From: Picochlorum sp. 'celeri'
Taxonomy: Eukaryota > Chlorophyta > Trebouxiophyceae
DNA: 64,000 bases
Direction: 5' to 3'
Assembly: GCA_010909725.1 (NCBI GenBank)
Contig: JAACMV010000030.1
Location: 620,001 to 684,000 of the forward strand
In this document: one piece after another, positions 1-11,600 of the stretch
Layout: every line of letters begins with the position of its first letter
Position numbering within the stretch: the stretch's first letter is position 1
The notes under the pieces: model-generated
The model's input: the letters and a program-made list of their open reading frames with translations, nothing else
Told to the model about the DNA's origin: nothing
Databases searched by the model: none
Position numbers and translations under genes: made by a program

Positions 1-957
1 TACAATCTTCTGTTGTTGTTCTTCCTTTCTTTCCTCAGATGATGACGAATGAGTGTGTTGTATGTTTATGGTGGAGGAGATCCATGCATGGGCATCCAGG
101 GCATACTGCTCATCATCCTGGTACAAAATGATTGGCAGTACTAGACATGCGTGCTTTTTTGTTGCGCGAATTATAGCCATATCATCATCATCACTATATG
201 ATTTCTCTGGTGTAGTATAGGTGGCAAAGTATTCTGGGTCCACGTGAAAGCCTTCGATAATGACTGATTTTCCATCATGAAATGCCTTGTCAATGTCTCC
301 CTGAATAGCACAATGGACAATCTGGCACGCTTCCTTGAAGGCTTGGATGATGCCCTCCTTGTCCACCAAGGATGTATCGAGTACCGATCGATGAGGATCC
401 ATGGCCACATCTGGATGATATCGAAGCATATCTTCAAGCGCATCCGTCCGCAGGACATTTGGCAGATTGAGTCGGTGGCTCAGCTGCTGGGCAAATGCCG
501 TCTTTGTACGAGACTGTAGTCCACATAGAACAATCACGAGGGGAATACGAGACTGATGGAATCGACTGACCAGCTTGAATCGATGAATCTCTGCTGATCC
601 AAACCCTTCTGTTTCCAAGAATCTGAATAAATGGTGTTCCAAGTCGCTCTGTTGAATATCAAACAGTTCAGAGTCTACCAGCCACTTTTTCAATTCCAAC
701 GCCACCTTGACAGCCTGTAATTCACATATATAGATATGCGTATCATTTAGTATATACTATAACAGGGAAAATGGGAGCCATCTCGACGTGCATACCTTGT
801 CCTGGGGGACTTTGATAAAGGTCAACATTCTGCTGACGAGATATCTCGACAGGATGTAATAGTGCTGGCCCAGCCATACTTTTATCTTGATATAATCATA
901 TTTTGATGATGTTTGTTTGGGTAGAATACCAGTGTGGTCTTTGAACGAGGTTTTCAT
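1..957 (-). CDS. LPA1-like / 2-phosphoglycerate kinase-related P-loop protein (3' part missing)
   Basis: Two exons are visible: 957..796 and 714..<1, separated by an 81-nt intron (donor GTATGC, acceptor TTACAG). The frame runs open off the left edge, so the C-terminus is outside the window. Exon 1 holds a YDYIKIKVWLG...YYILSRYLVSRML block and exon 2 an ALELKKWLVDS...QSDLE...LVIVLCG block followed by an RLNLPNVLRTD segment. I recognise this order from plant LPA1 (low phytic acid 1) proteins, which are P-loop proteins related to archaeal 2-phosphoglycerate kinase. The nucleotide-binding loop reads GLQSRTKT, with Thr in place of the second Gly of Walker A, so activity is uncertain. The first ATG is at 957; a GTGAGT just upstream (975) could instead be a splice donor from a further 5' exon, so the start is provisional. 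Confidence 0.72.
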
Positions 958-1347
958 CAAGATGTTCCTACTCACCGTGTCGTTGCGAGGAGCATCTCAG
1001 TTGGCGCAATTTGAATAGTAGTACAAGCCATTGAAATTTTCTTCTTCTGTATGTCAATAATTCAATTTTTATTTTCATATGCGTTGAATGGCATGAGTCT
1101 TTACACATGCATTGATTGGCATCATGCAAATTTTGATTTACACACATGTACATGTATCATCATCATCCCTTTTCAATAAACACTGGCTACAAAAGGCACA
1201 TTTCTGTATATATATATACGTCTGTTAAGAAGAAGAAGGAGAAGGAGATGATGATCCCAAGACAACATCATGGATATGGTCTTGGAGGATTCCTGCATTG
1301 AAGATTGGTTGGTTAGATGTGTCAACAGACGGTGTGGGTGTTCACAC
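958..1347. other. intergenic region, nothing coding recognised
   Basis: About 390 bp between the visible start of the LPA1-like gene and the 3' end of the coiled-coil gene, both on minus. It holds an alternating TA run near 1208-1219 and polypyrimidine stretches. It probably contains the promoter of the LPA1-like gene. No convincing open frame was seen. Confidence 0.5.
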
Positions 1348-1951
1348 TCAATAGAAGAGGAGTGCATGGCTCGTACGTGTTAGACGTTCATCTGCAGCCT
1401 GACGATGTTTCATTTCATCCAAACATAGTTCTATGCATTGCCTGAGGGATGCTATTTCCATTCTAATACTCTTCTGCATCATTCACATGTATTACACGGT
1501 GGTTGTTGATTGGTTGAGACTCCACTCATCACACACATACCTCTGAGCTTGCTCTGTCCAGGAGCTTTTCTGCCCTCCCGATTCTCTTTCGGCACTGATG
1601 GAAAAGATGCTGCATGGCATGGTGTCTTCCTTCTGTTGTTGTTGTTGCTGTCTGGTGGTGGGTCGCTCTTTTTGCTGCATCTTGTGTACGACGATACATG
1701 TGGTCATCATCATCATAGGTATCCATGGCATCGAATGTAGACTGGAAAACTGGGTTTGTTCGGACATACAGCCCCTCTGAGGCCATGTGTGGCTCTGTAT
1801 ATACTTTTGTATAGATATTTTCATTTTCTGAAGCTTTATATGCTGTATTTGATGGATAGAGAAGGGACTGAAGGTGTTTCAACTGTTGCTTGTCCTGGTG
1901 AATGCGGTTCTGAAGCATGTGTATTGTGTCTTCCATGGTATGCTGTGTCAT
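1348..1951 (-). CDS. small coiled-coil protein, unknown function
   Basis: I do not recognise a family. Two exons, 1951..1541 and 1473..1348, join in frame across a 67-nt intron (GTATGTG...GATGCAG) to give 178 residues. The N-terminal ~35 residues (MEDTIHMLQNRIHQDKQQLK...) and the C-terminal exon (MEIASLRQCIELCLDEMKHRQ...) look like amphipathic helices able to form coiled coils. The middle contains Asp-, Thr- and Gln-rich low-complexity stretches. The start is the first ATG of the frame, and the spliced frame ends at TGA. A cytoskeletal or scaffolding role is possible but not supported by a specific motif. The gene could be lineage-specific. Confidence 0.6.
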
Positions 1952-2370
1952 TTCTCTTTGCTCTTTCGCCCCTATCTATCTATCAATCTCTATGGATTGT
2001 ATTATATATGGTATTCTAGTTTAGATGTGTGTTTGTTGTGAGAACAACAACTCACAGTGTGTCACGGATGGATGATGAGGTCAACATGAGGCACACATGT
2101 ACATATGTACATGTGCATGCTTGTGTGGATCCAGAGGGCTCCTGTACTTCAACATCGGTAATATTACTAGTACAGTAAAAAAACAAATACAATGCTTTGA
2201 AATCATGATCAATCATGTTTCCTTCTTCTTCTTTCAATGCTGCTGATGCCACAGGCTCACATGTGCATGTATGGGAGTATCGTCTCGTGTACATGACTGT
2301 CATTCAGTGTCCACAGCAGTGAGCCCCGTACCATGCTTTGTGTATACCAATATGGAAGAGACTACCTTTG
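1952..2370. other. intergenic region with a 22-bp perfect palindrome
   Basis: No coding frame is convincing. The notable item is a perfect palindrome at 2094..2115 built from CACATGTACAT and its mirror. The region lies upstream of the coiled-coil gene (minus) and abuts direct-repeat copy 1. Confidence 0.5.
2094..2115. repeat. 22-bp perfect palindrome
   Basis: The two 11-bp halves are exact reverse complements (CACATGTACAT / ATGTACATGTG). It lies about 140 bp upstream of the coiled-coil gene start and could be a dimeric protein-binding site or a chance product of an alternating purine-pyrimidine run. Confidence 0.55.
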
Positions 2371-2897
2371 ATATCTTCTTCTCGCCTATAGTTACACTTG
2401 TACTTTCCACCAAGACTCAACATGTAGTAGGAGTGCTGGTATTGCATTCTGACTCACTACGAGCTCAATTTTTAGCTCTCCGAGCTCATAGTCGCTCGAG
2501 GCATGTTGGATCCCTTTTGAATCAGGATGCGCATATTCTTATTCGCTCGCTCGGACACTGTCATCAGGTATTGGCTGGTGAATAAACTTTGGGAGGAGCA
2601 CTGGCTCTTCCTCCAACAGTTTTCTTGCATTCTTGACAATCTTTCTGATTCTTTCGATCACCAGTTTATGATGAGATCGACACGCTGTTTCTGTCAAAAA
2701 TTTCGTTCCATCGCACTTGTTTTTTATATTGATCCCCTTCTTCCGCAACTCTCCTCCACAGTTGCAGAGACCCAACCTGGACTTTACACGTTTTCTCTTG
2801 GCTATCGTCATAGGAGCTAGAAGCGCGACGATTGATCTCAAAAATTGAATTATAACCTATCAACGGTAATAAAGATTATATTTTTGGTTGAGATTGG
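2371..2897. repeat. direct repeat copy 1 (527 bp)
   Basis: This block is repeated in the same orientation at 13805..14331, offset 11,434 bp. I find five mismatches, all within the first ~155 bp, and identity over the remaining ~370 bp. Beyond 2897 a weaker match continues for roughly 90 bp (both flanks share AATCCCGC and GGTTGTTA), so the near-identical part may be the homogenised core of an older repeat. No terminal inverted repeats or clear target-site duplications were seen. It carries a 90-codon minus-strand frame. Confidence 0.9.
2539..2811 (-). CDS. hypothetical 90-aa basic Cys-containing ORF inside direct repeat copy 1
   Basis: An ATG-initiated frame of 90 residues (MTIAKRKRVKSRLGLCNCGGEL...) lies wholly in the perfectly identical part of the direct repeat. 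It is rich in Lys/Arg and contains CNCGG, KCDG and ACRSHH motifs that could suggest a metal-binding or nucleic-acid-binding fragment. I do not recognise a family. It may be a decayed remnant of a mobile element or a chance frame. Identity between the copies cannot test for selection because the non-coding part is also identical. Confidence 0.25.
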   Translation of the reverse strand: MTIAKRKRVKSRLGLCNCGGELRKKGINIKNKCDGTKFLTETACRSHHKLVIERIRKIVKNARKLLEEEPVLLPKFIHQPIPDDSVRASE

Positions 2898-3602
2898 AAT
2901 TTGTAATCGAGCATGTGTCCAATCCCGCCAAGGACGGTGGTTGTTAACAATCAACCGTTGCGCAACGTCGTCAGCTGTTGGTTTGAACTGCCCAATGGAC
3001 AGTGCCCATCTGTTACGCCTTCATCATCCATCGTAGAACAGCCATTTTATGAGTAATAGAGCACGATGTCATGATATTGATCGGTACGATACATCGTGAC
3101 AGTACGACTGCACATACATTTGTGGAAAAGCATTGTTTTGGTCACAGAATACTGGATCAATCAAGAAGTCCAATTGAGGATGCCTTTTAATGCATCCAGG
3201 TATCAAAATGATTTCCTACACCTCCCTCGGACTCCCAGAATACTTCATTATTTTTTATGACAACGGGAGAAGAACGAATTGTTGAAAACTGTAAATAGAA
3301 AGACCCTGCATCAGAGAGAAGATTGCTCCGGATGGGTGCCGGGACACTTATTTTCGATTGTGTACACAGTGTTTACATGAAGCGACAGAGACAGAGACAT
3401 GTTGCTTTGTTCAATCCATCGAAACACAATTTCCTTGCGTTGGAGATATGAGTCATACGCTCCGTCATAGACTTGTAACCATTGTAGTAGCAAGATCCGG
3501 GTACTCCTGGCAGGCCAAACAGGACATCACAATACCAAAGTTGGGTACCACAAAACAACATTGCATGAAGATACCCTACATTCAGATTTATCAATGCATT
3601 GA
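2898..3602. other. intergenic region, possible gene remnant
   Basis: About 700 bp between repeat copy 1 and the 3' end of cystathionine gamma-synthase. Overlapping short minus-strand frames at 3311..3594 (for example a YDGAYDSYLQRKEIVFRWIE stretch) look slightly protein-like but are broken and match nothing I recognise. Near 2919-2960 there are short palindromes (GTTGCGCAAC) in the region weakly similar to the flank of repeat copy 2. Confidence 0.35.
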
Positions 3603-5081
3603 TTAGATGGCGTTCAGGGCTCGTTCAATATCTGTCCAAATGTCCTCAAGTGGTTCGATACCACAAGAGTATCTAATTAGATTGTCTTTAATCCCCATGG
3701 CCTTCCTCCTTTCTGGGCATAAATCCCAGTAACTCATAATTACCGGCTGATGAATTAAAGACTCGACACCGCCTACAGAAGAGGAAATGCGAGCGAGTTG
3801 CATAGCATCGACAACAGCTGCAGAATCCCACATGTCCCCATCCACCTCAAAACTCACAACACCACCAAATCCACTCATGGTTTTCTTCGCAACGGCATGA
3901 TCTGGATGATCTACTAAACCAGGGTAATGGACTTTTGCAATCCGGGGATGCTTACACAAGCGCTTCGCAATCTCATATCCTGTCTCACTCTGTCTTTTCA
4001 CCCTAACATCAAGCGTTTTCATACCTCTCAAGACAAGGTACGAAGCGTGGGCGTCTAATGTCCCACCTATCACATGGCGCATTTTTCTAATAGTATCTAT
4101 CAAGTCAGCACGCCCAGCGATAGCACCAGCTAGAACGTCCTGATGACCAGACAAGTACTTTGTAGCAGAGTGGATGACAAGGTCGGCTCCAAGACTAATA
4201 GCCCTCTGATTTATCGGTGTAGCGTACGTAGAATCTATCACTACCAGTGCTTCTCTACATAAAAGTTTAATTTTTGGTATATCAATGCACCGAAGGTATG
4301 TGTTCGTTGGACTTTCAGAGAAAAACATCGAGACATCCTTCTGTTTCAAAACCTGTTCAAGAACACATGTGTTCGACGGATCAATCATCGATATTTTCAC
4401 GCCCATTTTTGCCATGAACGTGTCACAAAATTCTCTCGTCTGTCTGTAACAATCAAGTGCCATCACTACATGGCCACCAGGGGGCACAAGGGAGAGCATC
4501 ATGGTGCAGATGGCATTCATTCCACTTGAGGTCACAAGGCAATCTTCAGCACCCTCCATATCCTTTATTTTCTCCTCAAGAACTCTAACAGTGGGATTTC
4601 CATCTCTCCCGTACTTGAAGCTTTTATAGCGTCCTTCCAGGTAGTCGAAAATCTGTTCTGTTGAACTAAAGGTATACGCAGCTGTTTGAACAATGGGAGT
4701 CGTCAAAGAATCTGCACTACAATGCACAATTGTAGCCGAGCATGGATCATTTCAATTATTACTCACACATCAATTACCTGATACTCTTGGTCGATTTCCA
4801 CTCGATTCCCCGGCTTGGACTGTAAGAAACCCAGGAGAGTGTCTTTGATCTGCCTTTCCATTTTGATCCCTAGCCAGTATTCTATCATTGCATCCATGTT
4901 CCCGATCGCCAGACTTGACACCTACAGTACTTTTTTCTGCTGGATTATTGAAAGAGGTGCGCAGCTGGATACCATGCAAGGGATTCCCCTGGTACATTCT
5001 GACACTCTGGCCCTTGTTGGTGGCAAAGTAACAGCTGCCATGATGGGATACCAAAGGGAGATGTGATTGTCTTCTAAACAT
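3603..5081 (-). CDS. CGS1: cystathionine gamma-synthase, plastid-type
   Basis: A PLP enzyme joining cysteine to an activated homoserine ester (O-phosphohomoserine in plants) to make cystathionine, the committed step to methionine. Exons 5081..4778 and 4711..3603 join in frame (66-nt intron, donor GTAATTG), giving about 470 residues. The N-terminal ~90 residues are variable and basic, as expected of a transit peptide, then VQAGE leads into the catalytic domain. The PLP lysine is in SATKYLSGHQDVLAG near residue 284. TTPIVQT, FKYGRDGNPT, FFSESPTNT, GFGGVVSFEVDG and QPVIMSYWDL follow the plant enzyme closely. The start is the first ATG; only a TTG lies further upstream in frame. Its promoter is shared head-to-head with the synthetase gene. 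Methionine gamma-lyase is a less likely alternative. Confidence 0.92.
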
Positions 5082-5644
5082 CACTGCTTTTGCCAATATG
5101 CAGTAGTGGTTTATGCAAGCGACTTTATCGTATCCTATGACCGCGCACCTCTCTGTCGCAGGAAAAGAAGAACCAGAAGTTCCGTGTTAACGTGGGTCCA
5201 GCCCACCCTTGCCTTGTGGAAACAGAAGACCCTGTCTTGGGCGATGTATCCTTCGATTTCTATACTACTAGTATAGTATGTTTAATTAAGAGATGTTTAG
5301 CAAGTCCAACATGCCATGAGACTGGAAACCTGTGTTCGGTGAGTTACATCAACGCCTGGGATTTGACATCCTGAAGAGATTCCCCATGGATGGATTCTAG
5401 ATAGGGTTTCGAAAGAATCGTTTAAATGAATTCATTTAAACGATGATCACGATCGATCCATCAATGAGTCATCTTGACCGACCTCGTTACTAAGGGTGAT
5501 TAGTAATGGGAAATTCCCATTGGGAATCTTAGTAAAATCGCCAGATATGATGCTCTTCGTTGCTGTGGTTTTCATCTAGAAAAGGTTTATTTAAACGATA
5601 CTTTAACTAGTATTAATTGATAAAACACAGCGCCCTCTGCACGG
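5082..5644. promoter_or_regulatory. divergent promoter region of CGS and the lipopeptide synthetase
   Basis: 563 bp separate the two divergent start codons. No gene is visible. The half nearer the synthetase holds a 28-bp perfect palindrome (5417..5444), an inverted pair TTACTAAG/CTTAGTAA (5487..5494 and 5528..5535) enclosing a second hairpin AATGGGAA/TTCCCATT (5505..5521), and another TTTAAACGAT half-site near 5590. Such dense dyad symmetry is unlike the other intergenic regions of the window. Confidence 0.6.
5417..5444. repeat. 28-bp perfect palindrome in the divergent promoter
   Basis: Each half reads ATCGTTTAAATGAA / TTCATTTAAACGAT with no spacer and no mismatch. A further GTTTATTTAAACGAT stretch at about 5588-5600 resembles one half. 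It may be an operator-like dimer site, but function is inferred only from symmetry and position, about 200 bp before the synthetase ATG. Confidence 0.7.
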
Positions 5645-8600
5645 ATGTATTTTATCCAACGGCTATTATATAATGCCGCAGCGGCGGGTAACGACAAGGG
5701 TAAAGCAGTATTGACGTGGTTGGAATACGAAAAGCCTGGATCGGGTAAAAAGAAGGATTCGATCTCATTTTTGAAAGAGAAGGGGGCTTTTTCGGTCAGG
5801 GAGCTGACCGCGTTGGTAGAAAGGGTTGCTGGGTACTACACCAAAACACTCGGTCTTCATGCTGGGGATGCTGTGATACTGTGTTTCCCACCTGGATACG
5901 AGTTTTACATCTGTTTCATGGCTTGCTTGTACATTGGAGCCGTTGCAGTACCAGTATATCCGCCCCAGCCGGCCAATTTCTCACTGGGGATGGAGAAGTT
6001 GAAGTTGGTCGCTGAAAAGTGCAAGCCTGTGTGCATTTTGACAACATCAGACTTTAAACAATTCATGTTTCTGATGGAAGCGAAACAGATGTTTGGAGGT
6101 AAAAGAGTGAAGATAAAGACTGTGTGGAAAGCAATACCATCGAGTTTGCTCAGTACAAGGGCAGAAACTGCTGGAGGGTATGGAAGTGGTACACTCGTGA
6201 CACCATTCGTGCCCAAGGGACATGAGACTGCATTTTTACAATTCACGTCTGGATCAACAGGTGATCCAAAAGGAGTCATTGTCACGTACGAAATTCTGAA
6301 TGCAAATTTAGAGATGATGAAAAAGGATGTTCAGTTGCAAAAGGGAGATGTCATTGTCTCGTGGATGCCTCAATACCATGATTTTGGACTCATTGCCACC
6401 GCACTTTTTCCATGTGCCTATGAGTACCATGCTGTTCTCATGTCTCCAGTTACATTCTTAAGGCATCCACTTTCTTGGTTGCTCGCAATCACGAGATATA
6501 AGGCAAAAGGAACAGCGTCCCCTAATTTCGGTTACACAAGGTGTTGCAAAGCTTGGAATGGCCTGGAAGAAAGCGATAGGCCTATGATTGATCTATCCTC
6601 CGTACATTATTTTGTTAATGCAGCAGAACCCATACGAGTAGGGACTTTGGCAAAATGGGAGGAGACGTTCGGTCCATATGGTTTGCAGCCATCATCAATG
6701 GTGCCGTGTTATGGCATGGCAGAATCCGTTGTGTATATTGGGGGCTGCTGGTCGTTTACAGGTACAACTAGAGTTATTATTGATGAAAGTACAGGGATGG
6801 TGGCTTGCATGAATCTAGAACATGACAAGGAAGTTGATGTCAAGATCGTCAATACATCCACTCTGGCACATGCTAATGAAGGGTCTGTTGGAGAAATTTG
6901 GCTTTCATCGGCATCTGTTGCCGCAGGCTATTATGGCCAAGCGGAATTGACTAGAGAAGTCTTCAAAATGAAGAAGGATGGGAAGGATTGGCTGAGAACA
7001 GGAGATCTTGGCTACATCAAATCAGGGTACCTGTACATTGCTGGGCGCTTGAAAGACCTCATTATCGTAAACGGGAGAAATATCTATCCCCAAGACTTGG
7101 AGCTTCTGTTAGAGGAAAATTGTCAAAATTTAAGACCAGGTTGCCTCGCGGTTTTCCAAATGAATACTGGACTCGCAATAGATGGGTTAGGGGAGGCACA
7201 GGCATTTGGAGAGAACTCTGTGGGACTAGTTGCTGAAATCAGGAGAAAGGATGATGATATGATAGCGACAGTAAGGAAAATTGTGACTACTTTGTCGACT
7301 GAAGGGCTGAGTTTAGAGATGCTTAGGTTCGTGGAGACAAGGACAGTGCCAAAAACTAGTTCGGGCAAAATCCGACGGAGTACATGCAGAGAATATGCCT
7401 TCGCCGGAAAGCTCTCAGTTGTGAGAGGAGGAAGCTTTAATAAGCAAGATTTGGTTGAGATTGAAAGCTCTATAGTGATTGCTGAACCCCATCAAGCTAC
7501 GAAGAAGAAACAGAGTATCCTACCTGATTGTCCAGCGGATGAGGTCTCAGACACCATAAAGCGAGTCTGGAAATCTGTTCTTGAATTGGAGGAAGAGCCT
7601 AGCAATCAGGATAATTTCTTTGCGCTAGGAGGCTCCTCACTTCAAGTTTTTGAGATGATTGGGATGCTACAGACGGAATTCAATTTGCCGCTATTGAACC
7701 CATCGACAGTACATTCCAATCCGAGTGTAGGAGGGCTATCAGAAGCTATTGCTCTTCTCTCTCATCAGAGTGATATTTCCGCCCCTTCAGTAATCCAGTG
7801 GCCCACAAACACGAGGCCTGCATCGCAAAATCAAAAGCAAATGTGGGTCCTAAGTAGATCTGGGATTGACATGAGTGCATATAATATCCATTTGGTTTTA
7901 GAATTGCAAGGTCCACTGGACATTTCCTCTTTATCATGTGCTCTTCACAGTGTTGTCTTGGCACAAGAGTCTTTGAGGTGGGTAAATGGATTTCTATTGC
8001 TTTCTTTGTATTTGCTTCTCAAATTGTGATATTAATTAATGCAGAACGAGTATACACGAGTCAGATGATGGGGAAATATATTCCTATGTTGCTGATGAGG
8101 TTGATGTGATTATCGAGCCATACATGTTCCAGCAGAGGAATGAGATTGAACAAGAGCTCCAAGTACTAGGGTCGGCAAAACTGGATCTCGAAATCGCTCC
8201 ATTAATGCGAGCAAGTATCTTGCAAACGTGCAGTGGCGCATCTACGCTAAGTCTCGTATTTCACCATGCCATAGCTGACTTTTGGAGTGTCAGACTTATT
8301 ATCGACTCTCTTGCAGATGGATACGAACAACAAATGATGGGTGAGAATCCTGATCTTCCCAAACCACGTATATCCTTCTCAGAATATTCTCAATGGCAAG
8401 AGAAATATTTAGCATCTGAGTATGCATCGACTCAACGATTATGGTGGCAGAAAAAGCTCCAGGGTTGTCCGGAAGTCTTAACGCTTCCATTTGATAGGCC
8501 CAGACCTTCAGAACCTACATATTCTGCGGGGAGGATGACGTCAACTCTAGATGAGACTTCAATTGCCAATATTGATGCTATCAGCAAGTCGTCCGATTGC

Positions 8601-11600
8601 AGTGTGCAGAGCATACTCTTGTCAGGTCTAGCATATATTCTTTCAGTCTTTAGTGGACAAGAAGACATTAATATTGGTGTGCCGACTGCTGGACGCGAGT
8701 TAGGAGAGACGCAGTCAATTGTAGGATATTTTGTGAATTCTGTACCGGTGAGACTTGGGATCAACAAAGAAGAGACTTGGGAGGAATTTGTCAAAGAGAC
8801 TGCTGCAGGAATGATTTCCGTGATGAAGAATGCTGCAATACCTTTCCAAGATATTGCCCAGGCTTCGATGCCCGGTGCCCATGCTAGCAACATAAATCCT
8901 CTTTTTCAGGTCATGTTCCAGTACCTGCCTGATGTTTCAAACTTGTCCGGTACCATGGGACCAGTGGAATATATTTGCCGTCAAGCACCACCGCCCAAAA
9001 GTGCTAAGTTTGATATCACCATCAACCTGTACAGCTCGGGACTCCTAGATGTTGTTTATATGGAAGATTTATTTGATCATAGCACTATTGAACGAATCAT
9101 AAACGCGTTCAAGATTGCGATAGACCTCATGCCCCTTCATTACAAGAGGCCCATGCAGTCCTTGCCTCTAGTTACTGGAGAGGAGCTGTCGGATATGATA
9201 TCATCTCTATCCATGGGTCCAATTAATATGGATCATTTAAACAAGCCCTTGATTCACGATTCGATAGAACAGCAGGCAAAGGTTGATCCCAAGAGGGTTG
9301 CCATAATAGACGAGAATGGGCAGGAGTTGAGCTATGCAGAGCTTTGCTCAAGGGCTGCTTATATAGCTAAACTTATCCTATGTCATAGTCTTGAATCTAA
9401 TCAAGCAATTTTGGTACTTTTGGAGAGGTCTTTTGACCTTTTGGCAGCACTACTTGCAACATGGAAGGCAGGTTGTTGCTTTGTCCCCTTGGACCCAGAT
9501 TTCCCTGATGCTAGATTGAAAATGTATGCAGAAGATAGCAAAAGCACAGTGATTATCAGTAAATCAATATTTTCTCAAAGATTACCAACTATCACTGATG
9601 CTCATGCGATTTTCTTGGATACAGAAAGTGCTTTGCAGGAAAACAGCGAGGTTCAAGTGAGGTCTCCTCAGCCCAATGATCTTGCATATATTGAATTCAC
9701 TTCGGGTTCTTCTGGTAGACCAAAAGGGGTCCCCATAACGCAAAGATCGCTATCCATATATTGTCACAACGTCATACAGACACTGCAGTTGTCGAGAGAC
9801 ACTGTAAGCTTGTTCCTGACAAGCATCAACTTTGATGCTTATGTTAGGCAGACATGGGCTCCTCTTATCATCGGGGGCAAAGTAGTGGTTGCGCGCAATG
9901 ATTTCCATACAGATCCTGATTATATAATGGAGCTTTCAGGGAAGTATTCAGTGACTTATATGCACGCTGTGCCATCTTTGATGCTTGAGTATCTTCGGTC
10001 TAGCCATGCTTTTGAGGGCTTGAGATCTATGCAAGTATTAGGAACAGGAGGAGAAGCCATGAACCCGAGAATGTTGACCATCATCAAAACTTTTGAGGAT
10101 AAATGGCATCAAGAAGGTGTTCAGAAATCCTTGCTAGTATCAATAGTTATGGGCCAACTGAGACAACTGTGTCCTGCACATGCCATGTTGGCATAAAGGC
10201 TGGTGATCGAGTGACTATCGGGCGACCAGACTTTAACATGGCAGCCATGGTTCTCGATCCAAAATCAAGGCTCATGCTGCCTGCTGGGGCCCCAGGGGAA
10301 CTCGTTATATCAGGTCCAAGAATTTCTCCAGGATATCTAGGTAATGTCGAGGCGACAGAAAAAGTTTTCACCACGAATCCATTCGAAAATGAAATGCAAT
10401 CCAACGTTCCTAAGGGTCAGAAGATTTTTGATAGAATATATCATACTGGAGATTTGGTCAGGTGGACTAATGATGCTAAATCGAGTTTCTGGGTCGTGTT
10501 GACAGACAGATTAAGATTGATGGAGTGAGAATCGAGCTTGGGGAAATTGAATCTGTGATTCTGAAGCATCAACAGGTAGAGAAGGTAGTTGTTACTGGTG
10601 TGAGACATCCTATCCTTAAAAAGTCTAAATTGGTGGCATACGTAACTCCAGCAGATGTTGATACCAGTCAAATTATGCAACTTTGTGAGTCCTCTCTTGC
10701 AAGATCCATGGTGCCCACTGCGATTGTTACTTTGGATTCAATTCCTCTGAATCCTTCAGGAAAAGTTGATATAAAGTCTTTGCCGGAACCCGATTTTGGA
10801 GCAGACCAAGAGATGGAATATGTGCCACCACACACAGAGGAAGAGAGAGTTGTCCAACACATTTGGATGGATGTGCTGGGAATCGAGGAGCCTATAAGCA
10901 TTACCGCCAACTTTTTTGAGATAGGTGGATCGTCTCTAAATGCTGGGATGGTGGCTGCAAAGCTGAGAAAGGCATTCAACAAAGAGAATATTGGCAATGA
11001 TTTGATATTCAGGAAAAGACAATTGGGAATATTGCAAGGGCGATAGGAGATCATTCTGGGGCCTCAAGATGGAGAAAGGATCCTACAAAAAACAAAATAG
11101 GAGATCAAACAAAGCGTGCCTTACGATTAGCACCCAATATGAAGAGGCAGCAAGAATTTGCAGCTCGGAAAAATGCCAGTGAACTATTTTTTGGATTGAA
11201 GTCCTCTGCCATGGCAACCACCACACTTTGATAATCCTTCCTGGCTCTTTGAGATGCTGTTTCTTATTCCTGGTTTACTGGCTTCCGTTATCAATGTTCT
11301 GATACCAGGTTTGACCATCATTCTATCAGCAGTATGTCAAGCACTGCCAACGGTCAAGAGTGTATGGTGGGTCCTCTTGATTGCTCCTGGCCCTACTTGG
11401 GCATTCTGATCCTCGCATTCTTTATCACTGTTATCATCACAATGGGCTATTTTTCCTCGAGGTATGAAGCCAGGATTTTATCCAGCACATGGATGCTATT
11501 ATGCTCGCTGGCTTGCATATCATGCTATCTACAGACGGGTCTCATTGTTTCTTTTCCCGCATATTGGAAGGACAGAACTCTGGAATCTTTGGCTCCGTAT

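Noticed and set aside
3311..3606. Overlapping short frames on both strands before the CGS 3' end
   Set aside because: Some stretches look protein-like, but none can be joined into a credible gene and no family is recognised; left as a possible remnant.
10117..10124. Possible 8-nt intron (GTGTTCAG) that would restore the synthetase frame
   Set aside because: Far below any spliceable length; a one-base change in the adjacent AAA run explains the break and fits the other ten.
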